A program made the translations under genes and the position numbers. Below are positions 10,233 to 21,749 of a stretch of 64,000 nt of DNA, piece after piece (within the stretch, counting starts at the first letter, position 1; each line of letters starts with the position of its first letter). The notes under the pieces were generated by a model. It had not been told where the DNA came from and did no database searches. It saw nothing but the letters and a program-made list of their open reading frames with translations. This DNA is from Undaria pinnatifida (Eukaryota > Sar > Phaeophyceae > Laminariales > Alariaceae): assembly GCA_012845835.1 (NCBI GenBank), contig JABAKD010000018.1:1426001-1490000 (forward strand). Reading direction: 5' to 3'.

Positions 10233-12014
10233 AGCATTCAACAAGTCAACCGAAAAATTTGGAGCACTACAAGTATCTGCTGTATGCTGCAGCATGCTGC
10301 TGTACGAGTACCTATTTTCAGGAGGTTGATCGATGAGGCACACGCAGAGCGACACCGACCCAGTTACGGCCCTGTGTGCCGTCCTGCTCTTACTACAGCT
10401 GCTTCTGAGCCATCTTCTGCTGTACGAGTAGCTATTATTTTCGGGACGTTGTTGGACGACTTTTTCTTCCTGCAAAAACTGTCTACGCAGCTGCCGTACG
10501 AGTACGAGGTACCTATTTTCAGGTTGATCGACGAGTTAATATTCTCTCCGAATACAGAACGTAAATATCAAACAGCTCGAACAGCTTAGATATTCGTTTT
10601 TTTGTAGCTCGTAAATAAGGAAGAATAAAAAGCCCACAATTCCGGAGATAGAGATGCTGCTCGTCCTGTAAATAGTTCAGCCGAACCTAGCGGGATAACT
10701 GCAGTAGAGTACTAGCTGCTGCTGCTGCCGTACGGGAACCTGCTAAGTCCACAAGCAAGCTCACAAGCGCGTCGAGAACAACAACAGATCTCTCTCATCG
10801 TACCTTATTCGTTCGGGGTACCCGTAGCAGTGATGATGTGGAACTTACCGGTATACCCTTACCTGGATAGGTACCGATTCCCGCGTCAACTGTAGAAAGA
10901 AAACAAACATGTGTGCGGGATCGACTGTATACAAGGAACTCCAGATATATATGATGCAACGCAGATATGACTACTACTACTGCAGGCATTGAGGCCGCGC
11001 CTCATTACCACCTATTACTAGTAAAACAGAGATACGCACCGCATACAACCTATCTGCGATGCAGGGTGAGTACCGAAAAAACCAGGGGATACCAGCAATC
11101 GAAAGAAAAACAAGCAGCGTGCAAGTTACCTGTTGTCATGTGGTAGATGCTGAACTGATTAAAAACGAAGCGAGGAACGCGGTTTGACATTTTAGGTTCT
11201 CGTATGGAAATAACGCGACACTCGTTTGCCTGGTGGAGCTGTACTAGGTGCATCATTAAGATCAGAGGAAGCAACAGCAGCAGTAGCAACAACAGCAGCA
11301 GATGCAGCAGAAGCAGAAAGTGTAGCAACGGGGGTAACAGCAACAAGGCACACCAGACCAGAGCCGGGTCGGTGTCATCGTGCGTTTGTATCGTCGTTCA
11401 TCTTCCTGATGGAAATAGCTACTCGTCCAACAGTCCCGTATTATTTTTCCGTGTGGTTATTGAAGAAGGACAAGCTGCATCTCCAGAAGAACCCGTGTTG
11501 AATTTTGGGGGGAAGTTCATGAGCTCCGATCTCGTCACGCGGATCTTTGTGGAGGTAGGCGGTTCGCGCTTGCGAGGTGGGGAGCGTTTCCTCGTGTAAC
11601 CCTGACTCCAACCCCGTCCCGAAACAGTTCCGAAACGGATGAAAAGGCGGCTTCGCCCCGATGTTTAATATATTGTTTTATTATCACATCTTCTGATCTC
11701 CACCCCCTTGTCTCCTCCGAAATAAATAGTCACAATTTTTCATCACAATATAGCTGAGCAGCATCCCCGCACATCGCACGGTTGGGGGACGAGGGACAGC
11801 AAACACAATAGAGACTGCCAGAGGGTGACGGGGCTTTACCGGGAATATCAAGGCTTCTACCACACTGGGCAAGAAACCAAGAGACAAATGTGAGGAGAGG
11901 AGCTTCTCGTGCTGCGGTTCCCAACGCGACTACACGAAAGTACCTGGTCTGCTGTTTGTCTGGATCCCACGTCGTTCCACTTGTTCATATATACGACGTC
12001 GTATATTACAAAAA
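10233..12014. other. Mostly unique DNA; weak exon candidate near 11,430-11,552
   Basis: I see no confident gene. Around 10,270-10,540 are short repeats of TGCTGTACGAGTA and of the motif shared with 5,017. Positions 11,270-11,345 are a degenerate CAG/CAA/CAC trinucleotide tract. A plus-strand open frame through about 11,430-11,552 reads like protein (EEGQAASPEEPVLNFGG followed by VTRIFVE) and ends at a possible GTAGGC donor. It is not recognised and unproven. Confidence 0.3.
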
Positions 12015-12185
12015 TTTAAATACACTCTAGCTGTGAGATCGAAGATTTCGTCGAAACTCATCTTTGCAAGCTGTGTGTGATACTCCGATCGCGCGCATTA
12101 CGAGTTGTGTGTCCTCATTAAGGATATAGGTCGGCGACTCCCCTTACAACTACAGTGTAGCTATCAGGGTCAACAGGATGATTTT
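12015..12185 (+). mobile_element. Family A repeat, short end fragment A6
   Basis: About 165 bp from the conserved terminus are present (AATACACTCTAGCTGTGAGA to TATCAGGGTCAACAGGATGA). It has the same AT-rich leader (ACAAAAATTTAAAT) as copies A7 and A10, and like A5 it lacks the distal modules. Confidence 0.75.
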
Positions 12186-12394
12186 ATATGTCGGCTGGAA
12201 TTTGCTTGTCTGTTGCTCCTGTATCATTCTTACCCAGTAGAGCAGTTGAGTTGGCAGTGATACCGAGGTGGTGACCACAACACTGCCGTAGTGCTACTAG
12301 TCCAACCTGCGGTGCTGGGGAAATACGGAAAACACGGGGGGTAGACCAACAAGCGAAAGACCAGCAAGCAGGAGACTTAAGCAGACGAAACTCA

Positions 12395-13830
12395 AAGAGT
12401 ACATTTTAAATTCATGAAAAATCCACAAAAAAATCAACTCTTGTCAAAAGGAACGGCGTAGTGCGTTCTAGGAAATAAAAAAAAAAAAGAACGCAAAAGG
12501 GTCAACGAACACCTTTCGTGGGCAACGACCGAGGCGAGAGATGGCTCGCGTCCTCCCCGGAGAGCCGCGGCTAGTGGCAGATTGTTTGATACAGAGGCGG
12601 CATGGAGGGAATTTAGCTCTAATCGTGTCGTAGATGGGCAGGCGCCACCCCGCCGCCCGACACGGGCAGCAGCAACGGGGATGTAGCGGTCGAACTTCTG
12701 AGCGAAGTCATCATTTGGTAGTTGGCCGTGTAAGGGCCCGAATTAACGAGGAACTTGCAAAATCGAATTTCGATTTTTTTTTTTTAATTTCATGAAAAAT
12801 ACACGAAAAATTCAACTTTGGTTCTTATCAAGGAACGGCGCAGTGCGTTCTAGGAAATAAAAAAATTCAAAAAACGCAAAAGGGTCAACGAACACCCGTG
12901 GGCAACGACCGAGGCGAGCGATGGCTCGCGTCCTCCCCGGAGCGCCGCGGCTAGCCGCAGATTCTTTTGGCCGGCAGCGGCTTGGAGGCTATGGCTCTAG
13001 GTGTCTCTTGGATGGGCTGGCGCCACCCCGCTGCCCGACACGCGCAGCAGCGACGGGGATATAGCGGTCGAACTTCTGAGCGAAGTCATCATGTGGTAGT
13101 TGGTCGTGTAACTTTCGAGGTGCAGGGCGACGAAAAACTGGGTTTGCGGCGGTCTCGGTTGTTTTCGAAGCGTCGCAGGCGGTCTACGCTGTGCTAAGGA
13201 CCTTCGGAAGCCGCGCTGCGGCTGCTCCGGTGGTCCTACCTCTCGCAATGTTGGCTTCTCGCCTCTCAATCAGCCGACGACATGGCACCAATTCGCGTGG
13301 CCGGCTTCGGTTACACAGAACAAGCCATGGCTAGGTGGACAAACTCCCTAAATTCAATTTTGATTTTCGACTAAATTCGACCGAGAAAGTCTTTTTTTAC
13401 TTCTTTGTTGAATTTGATTTTTCGTAATAATTCTGAGAATGCCTGCTTGGTGATTCATTTTTTGACCAATCAGATGCAAATTAAATTCAATTCTATAAAA
13501 TAAAATCGAAATTCGATTTAGCAAGTTCCTCGTTAATACGGGCCCTAACTTTCGAGTGTGCAGGGCGACGAAAGACTGGGTTTGCGGCGGTCTCGGTTGT
13601 TTTCGAAGCGTCGCAGGCGGGCTACGTTGTGCTAAGGACCTCCGGAGGCCGTGCTGCGGCTGCTCCGGTGGTCCTACCTCTCGCAATGGTGGCTTCTCGC
13701 CTCTCAATCAGCCGACGACATCGCACCAATCCGCGTGCCCGCCTTCGGTTGCACAGAACAAGCCATCCATGTCTAGGCGACAAATTGCCTACATTGAATT
13801 TCTATTTTATAAAAAAAATTCAAGGACGTT
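12395..13830 (+). mobile_element. Host copy of a Harbinger-like family, interrupted by a second copy
   Basis: The outer copy is 12,395-12,733 plus 13,549-13,830. Its left half (AAGGAACGGCG, GTGCGTTCTAGGAAATAAAA, AAAGGGTCAACGAACACC, GGCAACGACCGAGGCGAG, GCTCGCGTCCTCCCCGGAG) and right half (GCAGGGCGACGAAAGACTGG, CGGTCTCGGTTGTTTTCGAA, TACCTCTCGCAATGGTGGC) are both repeated uninterrupted inside the inserted element. No clear terminal repeats are left on the outer copy. There is no transposase frame, so it is non-autonomous. Confidence 0.75.
12734..13545 (+). mobile_element. 812-bp TIR element (PIF/Harbinger-like MITE) with TAA target duplication
   Basis: Both ends carry an inverted repeat of about 44 bp. 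The left arm is 12,734-12,777, starting GGGCCCGAATTAACGAGGAA. The right arm is 13,502-13,545, whose reverse complement starts GGGCCCGTATTAACGAGGAA. They differ at two positions. The element is flanked by TAA on the left (12,731-12,733) and TAA on the right (13,546-13,548). The internal, uninterrupted family sequence at 13,110-13,125 reads GTGTAACTTTCGAG, which is the expected empty site. A 3-bp TAA/TTA target duplication and G-rich TIR starts are known hallmarks of PIF/Harbinger elements; that family assignment is inference. No transposase is encoded, so mobilisation would need a protein supplied from elsewhere. Confidence 0.85.
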
Positions 13831-14954
13831 AGCCGTGAGTTCGACGAATTTCTGGTCAATAATACTCATCTTTGCAAGCTGCGTGTTGTTGGTACTTGTA
13901 ATATACAAAATAGATGAGTTTTTGTTTGGAGGGTCGTATTTTTGGTCCGCTATAAGACCTACTATTTTATGAAAAAAAAAATTGGCGATTATTTCTGGCG
14001 ATTATTTTTGTAGTTTTGAGGCTCCAGAAATAACTGCATCAGAATTACAAACACAACTACGACAGCATACTGCGCTTGTTGTGTGCAAGACAAAGCTTCA
14101 TCCTCACACAAACGCGACAGCAACAGCACCATCACCGCCGAAACCACCACAGGCACACCTCACTAGCACCACAGCAGCAGCGCAGCAGAAGAGACCGCAG
14201 CAGAGGCGGTGGTGACCTATCGTTGCCGGCGACAGTGTACTGCCAGATTTCAAAAATAAAGGCAAACGGCGAAACAAGACCTACCAATTCAAATAAAACC
14301 ACTTTCCAAAAGTCAGAAGCCATGACGCCTGTGCCTTGATTCTGCCATAGAAAGTGCTTCCTAGCGCTTAAAAAAAGAACAGCCTACCGCCCCGAAGATC
14401 CCCGCAGCCAGAAATATTTTGTTTTACTCGAGCGAGTCCAAAGTGTCAGGCTGCGCATATTTCTATTTTGGCCAGTATCCCGGAGAAACACATACTTTTA
14501 ACGATATGGTCAGGACCACCATACGGATGGGGGGACAGAAAAGCACTGCTGTAGATATCGCAGTGGTGGCACGTGATTCGGACTAAGTTTACCTCCGATG
14601 TTGGACGTGCTTCGGTGATCGAAGATGCAGATTTCCCGCCCGCAAGATTAGTAGCCCCGTAACAAACCCCAACGGGAACTATTACCTCGCTAGTTTGTAT
14701 GTTTTCAGGGCGATGATCGCCGAGAGCTGATCACAGACATGCTTCTGACGTTACTTCTGCTGTGGCTTGTTTCGGTTCTGCTTCTGCATCTACTCCTGCC
14801 GCTGTTAGTTCTGCTGCTACTGTTGTTGCCTTGCTCTTGCTACGAGTACGGACTAGAAGTACCTTGCGAGTACCGATTGTTTTTCCTGAAAACAGGATAC
14901 CTGGTGTATCAATTCAGTGCGAAAAATCTATGGTACATAATAATCCATGACGAA
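13831..14954. other. No confident gene; CAG-type and CTG-type tracts
   Basis: The stretch holds a CAG/CAC-rich region near 14,100-14,215 and a (CTG/TTG)-rich region near 14,745-14,845 that yields a leucine-rich frame. Other frames are short and unrecognised. I see no splice-supported exon. Confidence 0.35.
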
Positions 14955-16275
14955 GGTTTCAATTATCCCCCCCCCCCCCCCCCCCCCCCCCTCCAACGCC
15001 CCCTCTTTTCCGACCACCTACACGATCGCCTAGACCTAGCACCACGCGTATAACAAGCTGCTACATATCTTTGATCTCACAGCCGAAGTGTATTTGAATA
15101 TTATTTGTGACCTAAACCTCCTAAAAATCCCCCCCCCCCCTCTTGCTCTCCCTTACTCAAACGCCCCACCAAATATCAAAATCCGCCACCTTAATAAACA
15201 CTTCACGCACAGGATATCACCTCATTATCTTTCGAGAGCCATCCATGCCGCTGTGTCCCCCCCCCCCCCCCCCCCCCCCTCCAACGCCCCCTCTTTCCCG
15301 AGACCTAGCACCACGCGTATAACAAGCTGATACATATCTTTGATCTCACAGCCGAAGTGTATTTGAATATTATTTGTGACCTAAACCTCCTAAAAAATCT
15401 CCCCCCCCCCCCCCCTCTTGCTCTTCCTTACTCGAACGCCCCACCAAATATCGAAATCCGCCACATTGATAAACACTTCACGCACAGGATATCACCTCAT
15501 TATCTTTCGAGAGCCATCCATGCCGCTGTGTTCCCCCCCCCCCCCCCCCCCCCCCCGCCTCGAACGCCCCCTTCTTCCCCATCACCCGCACCTTCGCCTA
15601 GACCTAGCACCACACGTATAACAAACCCCTCACCTAAAGCCCTCCCCCCCCCCCCCCCCCCTCCCCCCACCCCCGCCCCCACCCCCCACCCTCCCCCCTC
15701 CAACCCATCTCAACCCCACCCTCTCTTTCCTCACTGATTGTACGACTTACCCCAGGATATACACGATAAACTGATGTATTATTTCCAAAAATGTCACATT
15801 TATCCCCTCGAAATAATGTATAGTTTCCAGGCACATATCGAGCTGCCCCCCCCCCCCCCCCCCCCCCCCCGCCCCCAATAATATACTGGTGCCAAAACCG
15901 TCAGATTTATCCCCTCGAAAGGATTTATAGCTTACATGCACAAATCGCCCTTTCCCCCCCCCCCCCTCCCCCCCCCGCCCCCCTCCAAACCCGCTCGCTT
16001 CTGATCAAAACCAGGCCCCCCCTTTCCCTTCACAGCTGTCAGATTTTGTCCCCCTCAGAAACGGGTTTTATAGTTTCCGCGCACAGACTGACTAAAATCA
16101 TCCTGTTGACCCTGATAGCTACACTGTAGCTGTAAGGGGAGTCGCCGACCTATATCCTTAATGAGGACACACAACTCGTAATGCGCGCGATCGGAGTATC
16201 ACACACAGCTTGCAAAGATGAGTTTCGACGAAATCTTCGATCTCACAGCTGGAGTGTATTTTAATTTTTATAATA
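14955..16275 (-). mobile_element. Family A repeat, copy A7, with internal 269-bp tandem duplication
   Basis: The conserved terminus is at 16,228-16,275 (GATCTCACAGCTGGAGTGTATT then TTAATTTTTATA). The reverse complement of about 15,490-16,270 aligns throughout with copy A10 (48,077-48,883), including the TGATCAAAACCAGG block and the tracts. The module GATCTCACAGCCGAAGTGTA starts at 15,073 and again at 15,342, giving a 269-bp tandem duplication within the copy. Poly-C tracts at 14,969-14,990, 15,257-15,278, 15,533-15,555 and 15,846-15,870 differ in length from the other copies. Confidence 0.75.
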
Positions 16276-16984
16276 ATAACAGGGCACAGCACTGCTGGCC
16301 TTTCACTTGCTTGCCCGCCCCTGTGTTTTCCGTTTTTTCCCCGCACAAAGAACCTATTGGGACTGATCGGGTTTGAACAATATCAACTAGGGAGTTACAC
16401 GCCGGAGCACAGGGTCGATATAGTTTCCCGGCCTGCAGCTGATATGTTATCGGGCTCGGTTCTCATGTTTTATCTGCTGCTGCTGCGGCCGCTGCACTAC
16501 TGATACCACAATGCTACTGCTCCTGGGTCGGCGACTACTCACATATATTCCACGAAGTGTGGTAAAAGCCCACATCCTCGACGGTTGGTCGAGCTCGGTG
16601 CTGTTGCTACATGACCGGAAGTAGCGAACTGTGACTGCGCTGCTCTTGGTACTTGTACGGTTGAGCATTGCTGCATACTGTATCCGAGTCCGAACAGTTA
16701 ACAGGTTTTTGTGTCGCAGAATCAGACCGTGCATAATCGGATTGACAACCCAAAAAGTTTAAACCCGCAGTACAGTTTGTTTTTGAAACTAAGTGCCCGT
16801 GGAAAATAATCAACGGCTATCGCTTGACTACGTACATACTCCCACCGGTGTTCGCTGCACAAAAGCATCTCACTAGGCACGTAAACGAAGCATTGTAGGT
16901 GGGGCGAGGGAGAATAGGCTGTGTGCGGTTTAGGCGAGGAGGGTTGTCTCCCCCCTCGCTTGATCACGGATGCACAGAAATCGA
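16276..16984. other. No feature recognised
   Basis: I see no convincing gene. About 50 bp near 16,420-16,465 (TCGATATAGTTTCCCGGCCT then GCAGCTGATATGTTATCGGG) resemble 26,062-26,105 and may be a small dispersed repeat. All frames are short. Confidence 0.35.
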
Positions 16985-17420
16985 CTTTTTTGACGGATGT
17001 CCGCGGCAATGGCCGTGGAACTTCAGTGCACTTTCTTGGGTGTTACCACAGGCTAACGTGGAAACCCGCGGGTCTCCACGGCAAGTGCCACGGCTCATGG
17101 CACTTCCACGAAAAATGCCACGGCTGTGACCACGGAACGTGCCGTGGTTTTGCCCGTGGCAAACTCCGTCGCACAACCATGGCAAACCACCGAAGTCAGC
17201 GACCATTGCCACGGCAACGCAGCAATCACGATGGAAATCCGCGGAAATCGGCGGCAATTACCACGGGAGTTTCCGCGGACGTCCAACCGAAGCGATTTAC
17301 CCCGTCATCCGGTGTCATCTGCGGCCATTGCCATGGCGATCTTTCGGTACGCGTCGAGTACCACGGATATCCGCGGTAGTCCGCGGCAATTGCCACACAG
17401 CACATGCCGCGGTTCTGTCG
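16985..17420. repeat. Stretch dense in CCGCGG/CCACGG quasi-palindromes
   Basis: In about 435 bp the hexamers CCGCGG, CCACGG, CCGTGG or close variants occur more than twenty times, often as pairs such as CCACGG-CAAGTG-CCACGG or GTCCGCGGCAAT. The spacing is irregular (roughly 10-30 bp) and there is no constant unit, so it is not an ordinary satellite. Several overlapping frames run through on both strands, as expected of repetitive GC-rich DNA, and none looks like a protein. Confidence 0.7.
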
Positions 17421-20002
17421 GTGTTATAGGAGATAGCCTGGTACTAGGTATGACCAGATATGGGGCATTTCTAGCGACGCATATTTTGGCATGTTTCTCG
17501 CTAATTGGCCGGATTACGACAAAGTCCATACTACTAGCAAACAAATCAGGCCAAAACATTTTTTTATTATTCCGGTCCGCTTCGATAGCATCTGTTGCAG
17601 GCTGCTACGCGTGCTTGGCGCAGTAGCACCCGGGTGTGACCGATGGATTGTGCAACTTACTTGTTGGTGGAGAAGACATCGAACTGTACTGGTACCGCTG
17701 TGGTACCATATTGCGGCCAGCAGCTGCCGCGGAACGCCTTGGTGTGTCAGTGGTATTGTCGCGGCAAAAGAGAATAAACCCCATTGAAGGCGATACGGAG
17801 CACACGTGTATTCGTGTGCGCCCACACCAATCATTAAAAGCATTGAATGACATGAGGCCTTCTGCCTCAGCCTGTGGTCCCTCCCATACCTCACTGTTTT
17901 TTCAGTGTTCTCCGTTTTCCACGGGACTGGCGTCGGCTGACTCGCCCAAACTTGCTTTAACTGTAGAGCGCAGCAACGTGCAGGCGACGAAGAGTCGGGG
18001 AGAGCGGTAATTAGAAAACTGTAACGTGGTTGGTCTCGAGCTACCGCTTAAAGGCACGGGCGCCCTTTGGCTCAGTGGTCTCCGCAGGGGCGCCATTCCA
18101 AAGTAGCCACGCTGATGTGATCCTCTTCTACGTGTTCGGTAATCCGCTGCCGATGTTCACGATATCAACACCGTGCTCGCTGGGGATTGTTCTGCGAACA
18201 TATTACCATTAATCCAAAGGCGTGCATCGTGCTCCTCAGCAATGTCGTCTGAGACAGCGTTTGTAGATGTGCCCACAATGACCCTTGCAGAGTGTCTGAC
18301 GAAGGGAATATAGACTATTGCTCCTGCTATGACCTCGCGGTCCCATACCATTGTGCCACACGCATATATTTCGCTCACAATGTACCAAATTTACCAGTTC
18401 GGAATCATCCCACACGTTGGGGATGTGGCAGACTTTTCTGAGATCCTAGCATGGATGAGGCGCTCAACATGTCAACCGGAACATGACTTCGAAGATATTC
18501 GTTTGCAAAACCCGATTAGCACGTCTATATGCTATTCCTAAGACACACTCGTAAAATTGTCATATTAACCGATCGTTCCACACTAATAGTCTACAGGAGT
18601 TCAACCGGTCGGAAACAAAACCTGGCTCAATACGCGCAACCCCTATCCCCTGCCATGATTCAATACATCAGCAGTGTGAGCTCGACCGGTTGAGCGGTCT
18701 ATACCCAGATTTTTCAGCTGCGTGGTTTGCCGGGGGCATGATTATTGTACACGCGACCTCATACCTGTATGCTAATGATACTGCCAAGGTCAACGGGACA
18801 CTTTCACATGGGTATTTTCGGCTAGCCAATAAATGACTCAGCATCTTACAAGTTCCGTACGGCACAGCAACACCTTAATCATGTCTTGCGCCATTCAACG
18901 AATCTACTGTTCAGAGTCCGTGTGCCCCCCTCCGCTCCCTCCGGCGCAAACATGTCCATGATCAGGACGCGGAACAGAGTGGTGCGTTCACCAATTAAGC
19001 ATATCGGACACTATGGCTGTATGTCTATCGTCGTTAGGTACAGGGTGGCGTGGACTTGGTTTTAAGGACGCGCCCGCCTAACCAGGGCAGTGCATAAACC
19101 GCCCTACCTATCCGTATTGGTTGTCGAAATAATAGAAACATACTGACTACTGTTGTCGTAGCCGGTGGTAGCCGTCATAATAATAAACCAAAAGGTGCAT
19201 GTGTATGAGCGTGACGGACAAATGGAAGGGCCACCATCATTTTGTCCGTCAACATCTCAACGCGTTGATTTGAGCACGAACGAGTACACTTTGTTTAGCC
19301 CACATCCAGTCAATGTATGTGTTTGTACTGTGGTTCATTGATCTACGTTCTATTTAAAACGAAGGCGTTGTTGTTGTCGTTGTTGTCGTCATCGTCGGCG
19401 CTGCCGTCGTCGGCGTCTTCAACGTCTGCGTCTCCTGTCGTCGTCGTCTGTCGTCCATCGTCCGTCGGTGATTCGCGGAGCGTTCGGCTCGCACCTTGTT
19501 CTGCCCCGGGGCGTTTTGGCCCCGGATTTGTACGTGGATATGAGGCGTCCGACACACACAGGGCGAAACGCGTCGTCCTGTGCCGTGCGGACCTGTGTTT
19601 GACTCGGCGGGGGAGTTGGAAGGAAGGAGGCCTCAACGCTGTATTTTCGTTTTCGCTTAATGATATTAGAGGGATCCATTGAAGGTAGCGTCGTAGTCGT
19701 GGGCGAGCGCAACGCCGGCACGGGCTCCGGCGGACGCAGACATGTAGAGGGGCTCGGGTACACGGGGTAGTGGCCGGTTTATCGCCTCGTCGGCTCAAGG
19801 TTTACTGTGGGGAGCGGGTTGCAGGCAGGGGCTTCTCTCGCCGAGTAACGCAACCTGGGGTGCCCCCGTGTTCCAATATTTGCGACCACGTCAGAAACAT
19901 AGAATAATTATGTAAAAATAGCAGCATAAGTTAAATTCCCGACCACACAGGTATTCGCTCCAAACATCCCAACTATATTGATTACTGTGGCATTATTGTG
20001 AG
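17421..20002. other. Mostly unique DNA with weak coding signals
   Basis: I see no confident gene. A minus-strand frame at 18,157-18,378 (DREVIAGAIVYIPFVRHSAR... HDARLWINGNMF) and a plus-strand frame at 17,636-18,010 (GVSVVLSRQKRINPIEGDTE) have protein-like composition but no recognised domain or start. Positions 19,365-19,470 are a degenerate GTC/GTT trinucleotide tract that creates Asp/Asn/Thr-rich frames on the minus strand. Confidence 0.3.
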
Positions 20003-20788
20003 GGGTCTGATTGACGAGGATCTTGCCAAATCGAAATACGATCGTTTTTAGAAATGGTTTCACTTTGAATTTGATTGACCGGACAATGAATCACCGAGCA
20101 GGCGTTTCCAGAATAATGACGAAAATCGAAATTCAACAAGTGAGCAAAAAAATAGTTGTTTTATCGAATGTAGTGCAGAATCGAATTATATTTGAGGAGT
20201 TCGCGCACTTAGGCATGGCATGTTTCATGTGAATGAAGCCGGCAACATGAATCGGTGCATGTCGTCTGCTGATTGAGAGGCGAGAAGTCAGCATTTCTAG
20301 AGATAGACACCGGAGCAGTCCCAGCGCGCCCTCAGCATGCCCTAAGTACAGGCTAGACCGCCTGGGACGCCTCGAAAACATCCGAGACCGCAGCAAACCC
20401 GGTTTTTTGTCGCTCTCCACCAGAAAGTTACACCACCAACTACCACATCACGACTTCGCTAAGAAGTTCGACCGTTGTATCCCCGTCGTTGCTGCCCGTG
20501 TGGGGCGGCGGGGTGGCGCCAGATCATGCAAGAGACGCCTACAGACATGGCCTCCTAGCCACTGCCTGAAAAACCAACCTGCCGCTAACCGCGGCTGTCC
20601 GAGGAGGCCGCAAGCCATCGCTCGCGTCGGTCGTTTGCTCACGGGTGTTCGTTGACCCTTTTGGGTTTCTTTTTCCTAAAATACATTTCGCCGTCCCTCT
20701 AAAAGGAGCAGAGTTGAATGTTTGATGTATTTTCCATTGAAAAAAATATATGAACTACGATTTTCCGTGATCATCTTTAATCTGGGCC
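20003..20788 (-). mobile_element. Third, diverged copy of the Harbinger-like family
   Basis: The left end GGGTCTGATTGACGAGGATC (20,003) and the right end, whose reverse complement begins GGCCCAGATTAAAGATGATC (20,788), are decayed forms of the TIR seen at 12,734/13,545. The body matches in inverted orientation: GGCGAGAAGTCAGCATTTCT at 20,279, CGCCTCGAAAACATCCGAGA near 20,368, the AAGTTCGACCGTTGTATCCC block near 20,462, and GTGTTCGTTGACCCTTTTGG near 20,644. The length of about 786 bp agrees with 812 bp. Flanking trinucleotides are not identical, so the target duplication has decayed. No transposase frame is present. Confidence 0.75.
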
Positions 20789-21176
20789 TTAAAAAAAACT
20801 TTGCATGGGTACTCCCTTTTTTTATGTGTATATTTCATGTATCGATCTTCTGTTTTTTTTCAAGAAATAATTTTATACCTGTGTTTGACGCGCACGTGCT
20901 TCGATGGAGATGCACGACTTTCTCTTGAGGTTCATCAATTTCGATACCTAGGACCTCTCGCCAAAACTGATTCAGAGAAAAAACAAAGTTCTACACCAAA
21001 TGAACAATCCCATGGCGTAGGGTCACAACGAGAAGGATGGAAAATATAATATCGTATTATTTATTATTTTCGACGATTTTAGGTTAAGGAGCCCCCCGGC
21101 ATTCAGAAACCATTTCAGACAAAAACTGCCACTGCCTCTACTGTAGCACGCGTCTGTTGGTGTGAATGATGCATGA

Positions 21177-21455
21177 TGTATGACCAAGGCTACGGTAGGG
21201 GGGGTACCCCAATTTTCACTGGTGTGTTTGAGCCACTCGCACGAGTGGCTCTGTATCCCACAGATGAAGGTGGTTTAGGCACTTGTTTCGGCGCAGCTTA
21301 GATCACCCTTGCATTGCGAATTAATTTCGCCAATGTAAAACATGAAGAATACGTAAAATCGCATAGGAACAAAGAGGTTACTCGCGCGAGTGACCCCTGG
21401 CCACTGGAATAAAATGCCCAAAAGGGGACCCCCCTTCCGTAGCCTGGGTCGTATA
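21177..21455. mobile_element. About 280-bp MITE-like element with imperfect inverted ends
   Basis: The left end (21,177-21,210) reads TGTATGACCAAGGCTACGGT followed by a G run and TACCCC. The reverse complement of the right end (21,424-21,455) reads TATACGACCCAGGCTACGGA followed by a G run and TCCCC. The interior holds two hairpins: a 9-bp stem at 21,231-21,250 (AGCCACTCG/CGAGTGGCT) and a CTCGCGCGAG palindrome at 21,381. It encodes no protein. I could not define a target duplication. Confidence 0.65.
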
Positions 21456-21749
21456 TTCTAACAACGGATGAGGAAGCATCGCCTCTTTTTCACCGAAGGA
21501 CTTCGCATGGAAGCCGGCGATTCATTATATATTTTTAATTTTTGGAGGTTTTTGTATTTGTTCAAGTGGAGTGGCTGACGCTGGCACGCGATGTGGCCAC
21601 TGCTGCGCGCTATTTCTACTAGGGTTTTTCACGGACCAGGTCAAACCTCGACGGTCCTGCCGGGTAATGTTACCGACAGGTCAGGTGGGATTTCCAAACT
21701 TTCTGACCTGACCCGACCCGGCGCGGAATCCGTGAGAATTCAGAACCTC

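Noticed and set aside
11050-11346. Leucine-rich minus-strand frame resembling a membrane protein
   Set aside because: It is produced by a CAG/CAA-type trinucleotide tract on the opposite strand.
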